NCBI GenBank assembly: GCA_049294435.1
Contig: JBAQCU010000040.1
Span: forward strand, 1 to 12,887
Origin: UBA1550 sp049294435
GTDB taxonomy: Bacteria; Patescibacteriota; Minisyncoccia; Phycocordibacterales; UBA1550
Length of the DNA: 12,887 bases
Direction: 5' to 3'
Shown piece by piece: positions 1 to 6,148 of this stretch. Both the position numbers and the translations under genes were made by a program. The notes beneath the pieces are model-generated. The model had not been told where the DNA came from. It ran no database searches and worked only from the letters and a program-made list of their open reading frames with translations. Positions within the stretch are counted from its first letter, which is position 1. Each line of letters starts with the position of its first letter.

Positions 1-1
1 A

Positions 2-95
2 GCGTCCGAGTGCCGCTAATATATGTACTCATATATTAGCTCCTCGGCTTGGGAATGAAAAAGATTACTTTCTTTTTTGTCTTCGTCCAAGACGC
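2..95. other. Predicted three-way-junction structured element
   Basis: The sequence folds by eye into three stems that abut with no unpaired bases: 2-5 with 92-95, 6-10 (CCGAG) with 43-47 (CTCGG), and 48-52 (CTTGG) with 87-91 (CCAAG). The first arm continues as a perfect 10-bp stem, 15-24 with 31-40. The second continues through 53-55/82-84 and an A-rich/T-rich stem 58-63/72-77. No open reading frame of note covers it. It could be a structured RNA, the 3' end of an upstream transcript cut by the window edge, or a palindromic DNA repeat. The pairing is directly visible; any function is unknown. Confidence 0.4.
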
Positions 96-130
96 GGCTC
101 TGCTGACCCGTCTACGTCGCTAATAAACAT

Positions 131-212
131 TTGACAAGTGACATTTGACGCGGGAGCCATTCGCCGAAGGCGAATGGCTCCCGCGTGCATCCTGTCAATT
201 GTTACATGTCAA
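131..212. repeat. Long hairpin repeat upstream of the first gene
   Basis: A perfect inner stem of 18 bp (148-165 with 169-186) closes a three-base GAA loop. Outer arms 131-147 and 196-212 continue the dyad with only two mismatches and one G-T pair, so the unit is a near-perfect hairpin of about 82 nt. No T-run follows it, so it is not a typical intrinsic terminator. Together with the structure at 2-95 it fills most of the gene-free stretch 1-295. A second small dyad (CAGCT at 221-225 with AGCTG at 239-243) lies just downstream. Likely a REP- or MITE-like intergenic palindrome. Confidence 0.55.
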
Positions 213-280
213 TTGCGAATCAGCTGACAGGTCAACAGAGCTGTGTCTTGGGCACGTGTCTTGGACATAGGCTTAATTGA

Positions 281-289
281 TGTTAAACT
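281..289 (+). promoter_or_regulatory. Extended -10 promoter of the acidic 92-residue gene
   Basis: TGTTAAACT matches the extended -10 pattern TGnTAnnnT. It ends 6 nt before the ATG at 296, so transcription would start at or next to the start codon and give a leaderless mRNA. A TTGGAC at 261-266 is a weak -35 with 17-bp spacing. No Shine-Dalgarno is present. Confidence 0.45.
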
Positions 290-295
290 TTCCCT

Positions 296-574
296 ATGAG
301 CTCATCAGACGACTACATTATAATCACAGAATCGCACAATTTGGACAAAGGGCCTATTCGTTCAGATATGAAAATTCACGAGGAAAAAGACGATGCCTCG
401 CTCCGCGCTCTTGAAGGGCAGGGGATTTCCATAATTGATGATGATCATAATGAGCCACACAAAACTAGCAACGAACCAGAGCCTCTTGACCAATTTTCAC
501 GAGAGCTTATGAATGAAGGAGGCATAGAAATCGTTACTGGTGACGAAGGTGAGGAAGAGGAATCATTTTTGTAA
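296..574 (+). CDS. Small acidic protein of unknown function
   Basis: A 92-residue protein that I do not recognise. It is rich in Asp and Glu throughout and ends in a run of glutamates before SFL. It has no signal peptide, membrane segment or cysteine, and looks soluble and probably disordered. The ATG follows an extended -10 element by 6 nt, which supports this start and a leaderless mRNA. A strong hairpin follows the stop, and a membrane symporter begins 48 nt after it. A second small acidic protein is encoded at 10396-10542, with no obvious sequence match. The evidence for a real gene is the promoter in front and the hairpin behind, not homology. Confidence 0.6.
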   Translation: MSSSDDYIIITESHNLDKGPIRSDMKIHEEKDDASLRALEGQGISIIDDDHNEPHKTSNEPEPLDQFSRELMNEGGIEIVTGDEGEEEESFL

Positions 575-582
575 ACTAACTT

Positions 583-611
583 AGCGAGCGAGCCCTGCGG
601 GCTCGCTCGCT
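583..611 (+). terminator. Hairpin terminator after the acidic gene
   Basis: A GC-rich 13-bp perfect stem (583-595 with 599-611) encloses a TGC loop and is followed by a short T-rich tract (TTTCT). It lies 8 nt after the stop codon at 574 and only 11 nt before the symporter ATG. The symporter may therefore depend on readthrough, with the hairpin acting as an attenuator, or on a promoter I cannot see. Confidence 0.65.
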
Positions 612-622
612 TTCTAAATATT

Positions 623-2083
623 ATGGTAGCAACATTCGTACTTATATATATGTTACTTATGATACCGATTGGTATCTACGCATCAAGCAGAGTAAGGTCT
701 TCGCAGGACTTCGCCCTCGCTGGTCGTCATTTGCCTTTCTCTATGGCTCTGGCAACCGTGTTTGCAACATGGTTTGGTTCTGAAACATTTTTAGGCGCAG
801 GATCGCGTATGGCAGAAGGAGGATTCTTGTCAGTTATTGAGGACCCATTTGGAGCAGGTCTATGTCTCATCCTTATCGGTTTATTCTTTGCAAAAAAACT
901 CTATGCTCGCCAAAATCTAACAATTGGTGATTATTTTCACGAGCGTTATAACAAGGTTGTTGCTACAATGCTCTCTGTCGCAATCATTCTCACATATTTC
1001 GGTTGGGTTGCCGCGCAATTTGTTGCATTGGGTATTATTCTCAATATGCTTCTCGGTATTCCTGCAATTACTGGCATGCTTACGGCTGCAATCATAGTCG
1101 TAATCTATACATATATCGGCGGTATGTGGGCAGTTTCCATAACAGATACAGTTCAAATGGGTGTTATAGTACTAGGTCTTATTGTTATTTTGGTGGAAGT
1201 GCTTTTGCAAAATGGCGGTCTTAGCGCGATTATCTCTAATACTCCGTCAGAGTACTTTAGGATAACTCCAGCAGACGCAACTACAAAAGACTGGCTCGCG
1301 TGGGTCGCCGCATGGATGACTATCGGTCTAGGATCTATTCCTCAACAAGACGTTTATCAGCGAGTTATGTCTGCAAAATCCGCAACAATCGCAAAATGGG
1401 CGTCTGTGTCTGCTGGAGTTATGTACTTTACAATCGCGCTCATTCCTCTAACTCTTGGACTTGTCGCACGAATAAAATATCCGGAGCTTGTCGCGAGTGA
1501 CCCCCAACAACTTCTTCCAACGCTCATAATGGACAATACAAGTATGATAACTCAAATCTTTTTCTTTGGCGCTCTCCTTTCAGCTATTATGAGCACCGCG
1601 TCTGGAGCGCTCCTTGCACCCGCAACACTCCTTGGAGAAAACGTTATTAAGCCATTCTTTAACAACATCAGTGACAAAACACGTTTAAAAATAATCCGCT
1701 CATCAATTATTCTGGTAGCTTTGGGAGCTCTTGCTCTTGCCTCAAGACAGGGAAGTATTTATGAGCTAGTGAGTGGAGCATACTCAATAACTCTGGTTTC
1801 AGCATTTGTTCCTCTTGTTTTTGGTTTATATTGGCACAAATCAAACAATTTGGGCGCTCTTCTTGCAATAATTTTTGGCGCTCTTGGGTGGCAGTTTACC
1901 GAACTTTATGTTGTTGACCCTCTGATACCATCAACACTCGTTGGGCTCGGTCTAAGTTTTATTGGAATGCTTATTGGAATCTTTTCAGAAGAGCATATCC
2001 ACAAAATTATACCATCCCCAATTAAGTCCTTCGTGTATCCCGCCCAAAATATCGAGCGAAACGAAGAGAGAAATTTGAAGTGA
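623..2083 (+). CDS. Sodium:solute symporter (SSS family) with repeat-derived C-terminus
   Basis: Integral membrane protein of 486 residues, normal for the SSS family (PutP, PanF and SGLT relatives), with about 12-13 hydrophobic segments. It would use the sodium gradient to import a small solute; the substrate cannot be told from sequence. Family signs are the first helix followed by SSQDFALAGRHLP (26-38), ATWFGSETFLG (48-58), GGMWAVSITDTVQMG (166-180) and a Ser/Thr-rich helix SAIMSTASGALLAPATLL (320-337), where the Na2 site lies in this fold. There is no Shine-Dalgarno; the ATG sits just after a hairpin. Residues from about 462 to the end are encoded inside the 160-bp palindromic element, and the TGA stop is at the centre of that palindrome, so the native tail has probably been replaced. 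Confidence 0.85.
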   Translation: MVATFVLIYMLLMIPIGIYASSRVRSSQDFALAGRHLPFSMALATVFATWFGSETFLGAGSRMAEGGFLSVIEDPFGAGLCLILIGLFFAKKLYARQNLTIGDYFHERYNKVVATMLSVAIILTYFGWVAAQFVALGIILNMLLGIPAITGMLTAAIIVVIYTYIGGMWAVSITDTVQMGVIVLGLIVILVEVLLQNGGLSAIISNTPSEYFRITPADATTKDWLAWVAAWMTIGLGSIPQQDVYQRVMSAKSATIAKWASVSAGVMYFTIALIPLTLGLVARIKYPELVASDPQQLLPTLIMDNTSMITQIFFFGALLSAIMSTASGALLAPATLLGENVIKPFFNNISDKTRLKIIRSSIILVALGALALASRQGSIYELVSGAYSITLVSAFVPLVFGLYWHKSNNLGALLAIIFGALGWQFTELYVVDPLIPSTLVGLGLSFIGMLIGIFSEEHIHKIIPSPIKSFVYPAQNIERNEERNLK

Positions 2084-2166
2084 ATCGAGATTCATTGAAA
2101 ATTTTTCTCAAAGTTGCAGCCGATATTTTGGGCTGGATGCGAAGAGGTTAATTGGGGATGGTATTA
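2007..2166. repeat. MITE-like palindromic element, copy 1
   Basis: This 160-bp unit has terminal inverted repeats TACCATCCCCAATTAA / TTAATTGGGGATGGTA flanked on both sides by TTA. Inside these is a second pair of 18-nt arms beginning ATCCCGCCC, and at the centre a dyad TGAATC-GA-GATTCA (2081-2094). The whole unit is one interrupted palindrome. It is nearly identical to 2558-2716, differing by one extra T in a T-run and by a T for G in the right inner arm, which breaks one base pair here. Its left half is read as the last 25 codons of the symporter. No transposase is encoded, so it would be non-autonomous. The TTA flanks may be a target duplication or part of the element. Confidence 0.8.
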
Positions 2167-2225
2167 CTAGTCATGTTAGAAAAACCGTCTAAAATCTGTG
2201 TTTTTAAGCTCTTAACACACAGATA

Positions 2226-2254
2226 TTGTATTTATTGCCAAGATATGCTAGAAT
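2226..2254 (+). promoter_or_regulatory. rpsO promoter
   Basis: Extended -10 TGCTAGAAT at 2246-2254 with a weak -35 TTGTAT at 2226-2231 (17-bp spacing). The -10 ends 7 nt before the ATG at 2262, so the mRNA should be leaderless. An imperfect hairpin (2196-2222) lies just upstream of the -35. Confidence 0.55.
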
Positions 2255-2261
2255 ACATATA

Positions 2262-2525
2262 ATGATTACGACAAAGCAGAAACATACTATTATCAAGAAA
2301 GCTCAGATTCACGCGACAGACACTGGTTCTCCAGAGGCTCAGGTTGCTGTGCTTTCCAAGCGTATCGATGAACTTGCTTCACATTTAAAGAAGAACAACA
2401 AAGATAACCACTCACGTCGCGGGCTTCTGCAGATGGTTGCGGATCGTCGCACGCATTTGAACTATCTAAAACGCAAGAACAAAGACAGATATGATGCTCT
2501 TGTCAAAAAGGTAGGTCTCAAGTAG
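2262..2525 (+). CDS. rpsO: 30S ribosomal protein S15
   Basis: An 87-residue protein, the normal length for S15, which binds the central domain of 16S rRNA early in small-subunit assembly. Recognisable segments are TGSPEAQVAVLSKRI near residue 20, HLKKNNKDNHSRRGLLQMV and RRTHLNYLKRKNKDRYDAL. The frame stays open upstream to a TTG at 2226, but that TTG is in the -35 region. The ATG at 2262 gives the canonical MITTKQK start and lies 7 nt after the -10, so I chose it. The gene sits alone between two direct copies of the palindromic element. It has no pnp neighbour here, unlike many bacteria, and converges with rnpA. Confidence 0.95.
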   Translation: MITTKQKHTIIKKAQIHATDTGSPEAQVAVLSKRIDELASHLKKNNKDNHSRRGLLQMVADRRTHLNYLKRKNKDRYDALVKKVGLK

Positions 2526-2557
2526 GGCTTACGTGGTTAACGCATCATCTCATTAAC

Positions 2558-2716
2558 TTATACCATCCCCAATTAAGTCCTTCGTGTATCCCGCCCAAAA
2601 TATCGAGCGAAACGAAGAGAGAAATTTGAAGTGAATCGAGATTCATTGAAAATTTTCTCAAAGTTGCAGCCGATATTTTGGGCGGGATGCGAAGAGGTTA
2701 ATTGGGGATGGTATTA
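2558..2716. repeat. MITE-like palindromic element, copy 2
   Basis: Second, direct-orientation copy of the element at 2007-2166, 159 bp long. The terminal arms are 2561-2576 and 2698-2713. The inner 18-nt arms ATCCCGCCCAAAATATCG (2588-2605) and 2671-2688 pair perfectly here. The central dyad is 2632-2645, at the midpoint of the element. It occupies the gap between the convergent rpsO and rnpA genes, and its terminal TTA is the rnpA stop codon. As RNA it would form a very long hairpin in either direction and could mark both 3' ends, though there is no T-run of terminator type. Confidence 0.8.
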
Positions 2717-3046
2717 TATAACCCTTGCTTGTTTTAAAGCTTTTTCCATTTCCTTATTCAAAATAGAAAATGATGTCTTTGGGGTATTTGCTTTTGGATA
2801 AATAACCACCGTTATTGGAATTGTTATAGTTTTAAAATATGGCGCTAGAAGCTCATAAAACCTCCTTCTGATTTTGTTTCTTACAACTGCGTTCTTTGCT
2901 GTCTTTTTTGAGACAACCACTGAGGCACAGCTTTCTATTCTACCTTTATAGAACACAGCTGTGAAAAATGGTGAAAAAACACGACTTCCATGCTCTTTTG
3001 GGGCAGGGAAGTTTATTCTTGAGATGCGTTTATTGCGAGGGAGCAT
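2714..3046 (-). CDS. rnpA: Ribonuclease P protein component
   Basis: A 110-residue basic protein, the usual RnpA length. It binds the RNase P RNA and helps remove the 5' leader of pre-tRNA. The family signature is clear in NAVVRNKIRRRFYELL (residues about 52-67), the RNxxRR-type helix, preceded by VVVSKKTAKNAV. It follows rpmH on the same strand with a gap of 82 nt that contains an 18-bp inverted repeat; a TATTCT in that repeat, 13 nt before the ATG, may be a -10. No Shine-Dalgarno is visible. Its stop codon lies in the end of the palindromic element. rpmH-rnpA diverging from dnaA is the classic origin-region order. Confidence 0.93.
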   Translation of the reverse strand: MLPRNKRISRINFPAPKEHGSRVFSPFFTAVFYKGRIESCASVVVSKKTAKNAVVRNKIRRRFYELLAPYFKTITIPITVVIYPKANTPKTSFSILNKEMEKALKQARVI

Positions 3047-3059
3047 TGGGGTGGAATTT

Positions 3060-3124
3060 AGAATATTGAATATTGAATGACTACGGGCCCAATTCTACAT
3101 TCTCTCTTCAATATTCAATATTCT
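3060..3124. repeat. Perfect 18-bp inverted repeat between rpmH and rnpA
   Basis: AGAATATTGAATATTGAA (3060-3077) is exactly complementary to 3107-3124, with a 29-nt spacer. Each arm contains a tandem AATATTG-type unit. It lies wholly between rpmH and rnpA and would form a hairpin in their shared transcript. It may be a processing or attenuation site, a protein-binding site, or another intergenic palindrome. No T-run supports termination. Confidence 0.7.
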
Positions 3125-3128
3125 GCCC

Positions 3129-3266
3129 TTATACTGTTGTGAGAAGCTTGCGACCTTTTTGACGGCGCGCCTTCAAAACATTGCGTCCGCTCTTTGTAGC
3201 TGAACGAACGAGGAATCCGTGCGTTGTTGCGCGCTTTTTCTTCTTTGGTTGGTATGTTTGTGACAT
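3129..3266 (-). CDS. rpmH: 50S ribosomal protein L34
   Basis: A 45-residue, strongly basic protein that matches L34 along its whole length. It starts MSQTYQPKKKKRATTHGFL and continues with RSATKSGRNVLKARRQKGRK. L34 sits in the large subunit on 23S rRNA. It is too short for most ORF cut-offs but the family match is unambiguous. The ATG (3264-3266) follows a TATAGT -10 by 15 nt and has no Shine-Dalgarno. It is the first gene of the rpmH-rnpA pair and is divergent from dnaA. Confidence 0.95.
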   Translation of the reverse strand: MSQTYQPKKKKRATTHGFLVRSATKSGRNVLKARRQKGRKLLTTV

Positions 3267-3281
3267 AATTTACAACTCTAC

Positions 3282-3287
3282 ACTATA
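3282..3287 (-). promoter_or_regulatory. rpmH -10 element
   Basis: On the minus strand this reads TATAGT, one base off TATAAT, 15 nt before the rpmH ATG. The expected leader is only about 9 nt. No convincing -35 is seen. Confidence 0.4.
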
Positions 3288-3307
3288 TTCAAAGAAAAAT
3301 CTAGTCC

Positions 3308-3337
3308 TTGTTTTTTAAGATAATAAAAGGGTACAAT
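3308..3337 (+). promoter_or_regulatory. dnaA: Candidate upstream dnaA promoter
   Basis: TTGTTT (3308-3313) and TACAAT (3332-3337) are 18 bp apart. Transcription would begin inside the DnaA-box cluster at 3340-3382, a layout that would let DnaA repress its own gene. This is inferred from motif positions only. Confidence 0.35.
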
Positions 3338-3339
3338 AG

Positions 3340-3382
3340 GTTTCCACAGTTTATCCACATAATATTCACCAACTCATCCACC
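3340..3382 (+). promoter_or_regulatory. Phased DnaA-box cluster upstream of dnaA
   Basis: One perfect box, TTATCCACA at 3351-3359, is flanked by three 7/9 matches on the same strand: 3340-3348 (GTTTCCACA), 3362-3370 (ATATTCACC) and 3374-3382 (TCATCCACC). Their starts are 11, 11 and 12 nt apart, so all four would lie on one face of the helix. The cluster may be an origin sub-region, an autoregulatory operator, or both. The 19 nt from 3341 to 3359 recur exactly in reverse at 10645-10663. Confidence 0.65.
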
Positions 3383-3414
3383 TAATACCCTTTCCGTATT
3401 CTTCCAACAAAGAA

Positions 3415-3420
3415 TATAAT
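3415..3420 (+). promoter_or_regulatory. dnaA: Proximal dnaA -10 element
   Basis: A perfect TATAAT lies 23 nt before the dnaA ATG, giving an expected leader of about 17 nt. The -35 position (TTCCGT, 3392-3397) is poor. Confidence 0.45.
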
Positions 3421-3443
3421 ATGAAAACAAACCTAAACATTTT

Positions 3444-4802
3444 ATGACCAACAACGCGCATCTTTGGGAAAAAACGCTTTTCGAGCTTGAAGGGGAGCTT
3501 TCTCGGGCAAATTTCAGCACATGGTTTAAAAACACTTCAATATTAAAGCAAGATGACGGAATAGTTATTGTTGGTGTGCCAAACGAATTTGTAAAGGATT
3601 GGCTTCAAAACAAATTCCATAAAACTATTTTACGCTCTCTTCGTAACCTTTCCGAAAATATACGTGGCATAGAATATGCTGTATGTAAAATAGAAGAAAC
3701 TAAAAAAGAGAAATGGGTTATAGGGCAAGCGGTGTCTCAATATGGGGTTGAACTTCCTTTGGCTAATCTTTATATCAATAAAGAGGATGGGTTGAACCCG
3801 AGATATACTTTTAGTAATTTTATTATTGGTTCTTTCAATGAACTCGCGTATGCCGCATCGCAGGCTATTTTGAAAAAGATTGGCACAAACGTATACAACC
3901 CGTTGTTTATTTATGGAAATACTGGTCTTGGAAAAACACATCTTATTCAAGCAATAGGGAATGAGGTTAAGAAACATTATCCAAACAAACGCGTTTTTTA
4001 CACAACCTCAGAAAAATTCTCTGTAGATTATATTAATTCTGTACAACAGGGTTCGAAAGCAATGGCTACTTTTAAAAACAAGTACCGTGTTTACGATCTG
4101 CTCATTATGGACGACATTCAGTTTTTATCTAATAAAGAAAAAACACAAGAGGAGCTTTTCCATATCTTCAACGAGTTATATCACAACAATAGGCAGATTA
4201 TTTTCTCTTCTGATAAACACCCAAACTATATCCCTGCGCTTGAAGCTCGTTTAAAGTCTCGTTTTAGTTCTGGAATGATTGTTGATATTCAAGAGCCAGA
4301 ATATGAGTCCCGTCTCGCGATTCTTCGCGCTAAAGCGGAAACACAAAAGTTTTTTCCTCCAGAGGAAATTATTGAGTACCTTGCTTCATCAATAAATGGC
4401 AATATTCGTGAACTTGAAGGTTTACTAAATGGTATTATTTGCCAATCTGAGCTTAAAAACCGTAACCTTACATTAAATGAGATAAAACCATTTATTAAAA
4501 ACAATTCAAAGCCTAAAAAATTATTATCTGTGAAGGAAATAGTTAAGGTTGTTTGTGATTTTTACAGCATTGAAGAAGAGTTTGTTTATGAAAAAACTAG
4601 ACGTAAAGAGGTTTTAAAACCTCGTCAAATAGCTATGTTTATTCTTCGTGAGGATTTTAATATATCTTACCCAACAATTGGTCAAAAACTTGGTGGTCGC
4701 GACCACACAACAGTGATGCACTCTTGTGAAAAAATTAAGGTTGATATAAAAAATGATTTATCTCTTATGCAGGAAGTAGATCAAATAAGAGCAATGTTTT
4801 AA
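3444..4802 (+). CDS. dnaA: Chromosomal replication initiator protein DnaA
   Basis: Complete 452-residue AAA+ initiator that binds DnaA boxes and opens the origin. Domain I (about 1-85) carries LWEKTLFELEGELSRANFSTWF. The linker is short (about 86-117). Domain III follows with PLFIYGNTGLGKTHLIQAI (Walker A GNTGLGKT at 158-165), LLIMDDIQFL (Walker B, 219-228) and an arginine-bearing ALEARLKSRF (265-274). Domain IV has the DNA-binding signature GGRDHTTVMHSCEK (417-430). The ATG at 3444 gives the expected domain I start; no Shine-Dalgarno is present. It is divergent from rpmH and followed by the AT-rich oriC candidate and dnaN. Autoregulation through the phased upstream boxes is likely. Confidence 0.97.
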   Translation: MTNNAHLWEKTLFELEGELSRANFSTWFKNTSILKQDDGIVIVGVPNEFVKDWLQNKFHKTILRSLRNLSENIRGIEYAVCKIEETKKEKWVIGQAVSQYGVELPLANLYINKEDGLNPRYTFSNFIIGSFNELAYAASQAILKKIGTNVYNPLFIYGNTGLGKTHLIQAIGNEVKKHYPNKRVFYTTSEKFSVDYINSVQQGSKAMATFKNKYRVYDLLIMDDIQFLSNKEKTQEELFHIFNELYHNNRQIIFSSDKHPNYIPALEARLKSRFSSGMIVDIQEPEYESRLAILRAKAETQKFFPPEEIIEYLASSINGNIRELEGLLNGIICQSELKNRNLTLNEIKPFIKNNSKPKKLLSVKEIVKVVCDFYSIEEEFVYEKTRRKEVLKPRQIAMFILREDFNISYPTIGQKLGGRDHTTVMHSCEKIKVDIKNDLSLMQEVDQIRAMF

Positions 4803-5043
4803 TTTTTACAAATATGTATATAAGTTGTGTATAAGTAAAAAAATTTCTGTTAATAATTACTAATAAATATTATGTTAAATTTAATAAAAAAAATTTATAA
4901 ACAATTTAATAAAAGTTATACACATATAAGTTTTATTAAAATAATAAATATATATAGTAAAATAAAAGGTAATAATAAGTTATCCACTTATACACATATA
5001 TAATAGTAATAATAAGTATTTATATATAATTAATTAAAACAAT
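4803..5043. other. Candidate replication origin (oriC) between dnaA and dnaN
   Basis: A 241-bp gap made almost entirely of A and T. DnaA boxes seen: 4815-4823 (reverse, 8/9), 4826-4834 (TGTGTATAA, reverse, perfect), 4916-4924 (TTATACACA, perfect), 4980-4988 (TTATCCACT, 8/9) and 4988-4996 (TTATACACA, perfect, sharing one base). The reverse pair is 11 nt apart. Directly after the last pair comes TAA-TAG-TAA-TAA-TAA (5001-5015), a triplet series that resembles the DnaA-trio motif described for bacterial unwinding elements, then a TA-rich tract to the dnaN start. A TATAAT at 5025-5030 could be the dnaN -10. With the cluster before dnaA this would make a bipartite origin. Origin function is inferred. 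Confidence 0.7.
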
Positions 5044-6147
5044 ATGAACTTCACTTGTAATAGAGGAATTATACAAAAATGTATTCTTAATGCAGAAAGA
5101 GTTACTGGAAAAAATTCCTCACTTCCTATTCTTAATTCTGTTTTATTAACAACTAATAATAAAACACTTATTATACGAGCTACAAACCTAGAAGTTGGTG
5201 TAGAATTTCAAATTCCAGCAGATATTAAAAAAGAAGGAAGTGTTGCTATTTCTGGTTCCCTTTTTTCAAACATACTCTCAAACCTTCCTGATGAAGAAAA
5301 TATAACAATATCTTCTAGTGATAATGTTTGTAAAATAATAACAAAATCAAAAAATATAACTATAAAAGGTTTAATTTCAGATGATTTTCCAACAATACCA
5401 ATTATAAATAATGAAGGAGAAAGTTTTACTATACAATCACAAATTTTTATACAAGGAGTTAAATCCGTGCTTATGAGCGCGTCTATTTCTGATATAAAAC
5501 CTGAAATTTCAAGTGTTTATATATATCAAAAAGAAAAAATTCTTATTTTTGTTGCAACAGACTCATTTAGGTTAGCTGAAAAAAAAATAAATTACACAGG
5601 TGGTAATATACCACACGGAGTTATTATTCCAATAAAAAATATTATAGAAATAGTAAAAATATTTGAATCGGTAAATGAAAATATTCTTTTTAAAATAACA
5701 AAAACACAAATTTCCTACACAAGTAAATCTATATATATAACATCACGCGTTATTCAAGGAGTATACCCAGACTATGAGCAAATACTCCCCAAAAACAACA
5801 CAACAGAGGTTATTATATTAAAACAAGACTTACTCAACACACTTAAATTATCAACACTTTTTTCTGATAAATTCAATAAAATTCAATTTATCATTAATCC
5901 TGAGCAAAAAAAATGCCTAATAACAACAAAAAATTCTGATATAGGTGAGACAGAAGCAAGTTTAACAGCTACTATGTCTGGAGAACCAATAGAAATATCA
6001 TTAAACGGAAAACATTTATTTGATTGTTTAAATGTTATAAATGAGGATAGTATAATAATTCAATTTAATGGCTCAAATAAACCAGCCGTAATTAAAGGTT
6101 TTGGTGATCAATCATTCACATACCTTACAATGCCACTTATAAAGTAA
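5044..6147 (+). CDS. dnaN: DNA polymerase III sliding clamp (beta subunit)
   Basis: Complete 367-residue clamp, the usual length, forming the ring that tethers the replicative polymerase and binds many partners. It begins MNFTCNRGIIQKCILNAERVTGKNSSLPILNSVLL, typical of the first clamp domain. It contains FVATDSFRLAEKKI in the middle domain and ends SFTYLTMPLIK, equivalent to the usual C-terminal YxxMP-type end that lines the partner-binding pocket. The coding sequence is much richer in A and T than the genes on either side, with many ATA, AAA and TTA codons. It follows the oriC candidate, and the next gene starts 1 nt after its TAA, so the two are probably translationally coupled. Confidence 0.96.
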   Translation: MNFTCNRGIIQKCILNAERVTGKNSSLPILNSVLLTTNNKTLIIRATNLEVGVEFQIPADIKKEGSVAISGSLFSNILSNLPDEENITISSSDNVCKIITKSKNITIKGLISDDFPTIPIINNEGESFTIQSQIFIQGVKSVLMSASISDIKPEISSVYIYQKEKILIFVATDSFRLAEKKINYTGGNIPHGVIIPIKNIIEIVKIFESVNENILFKITKTQISYTSKSIYITSRVIQGVYPDYEQILPKNNTTEVIILKQDLLNTLKLSTLFSDKFNKIQFIINPEQKKCLITTKNSDIGETEASLTATMSGEPIEISLNGKHLFDCLNVINEDSIIIQFNGSNKPAVIKGFGDQSFTYLTMPLIK

Positions 6148-6148
6148 A

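Noticed and set aside
1..120. tRNA-like cloverleaf
   Set aside because: The stems form a three-way junction but there is no T-loop motif, anticodon arm of proper length or CCA-type acceptor end.
3421..3447. Eight-codon frame overlapping the dnaA ATG by ATGA, like a translational leader
   Set aside because: Its ATG directly follows the TATAAT, so it would lie upstream of the transcript start from that promoter; kept only as a curiosity.
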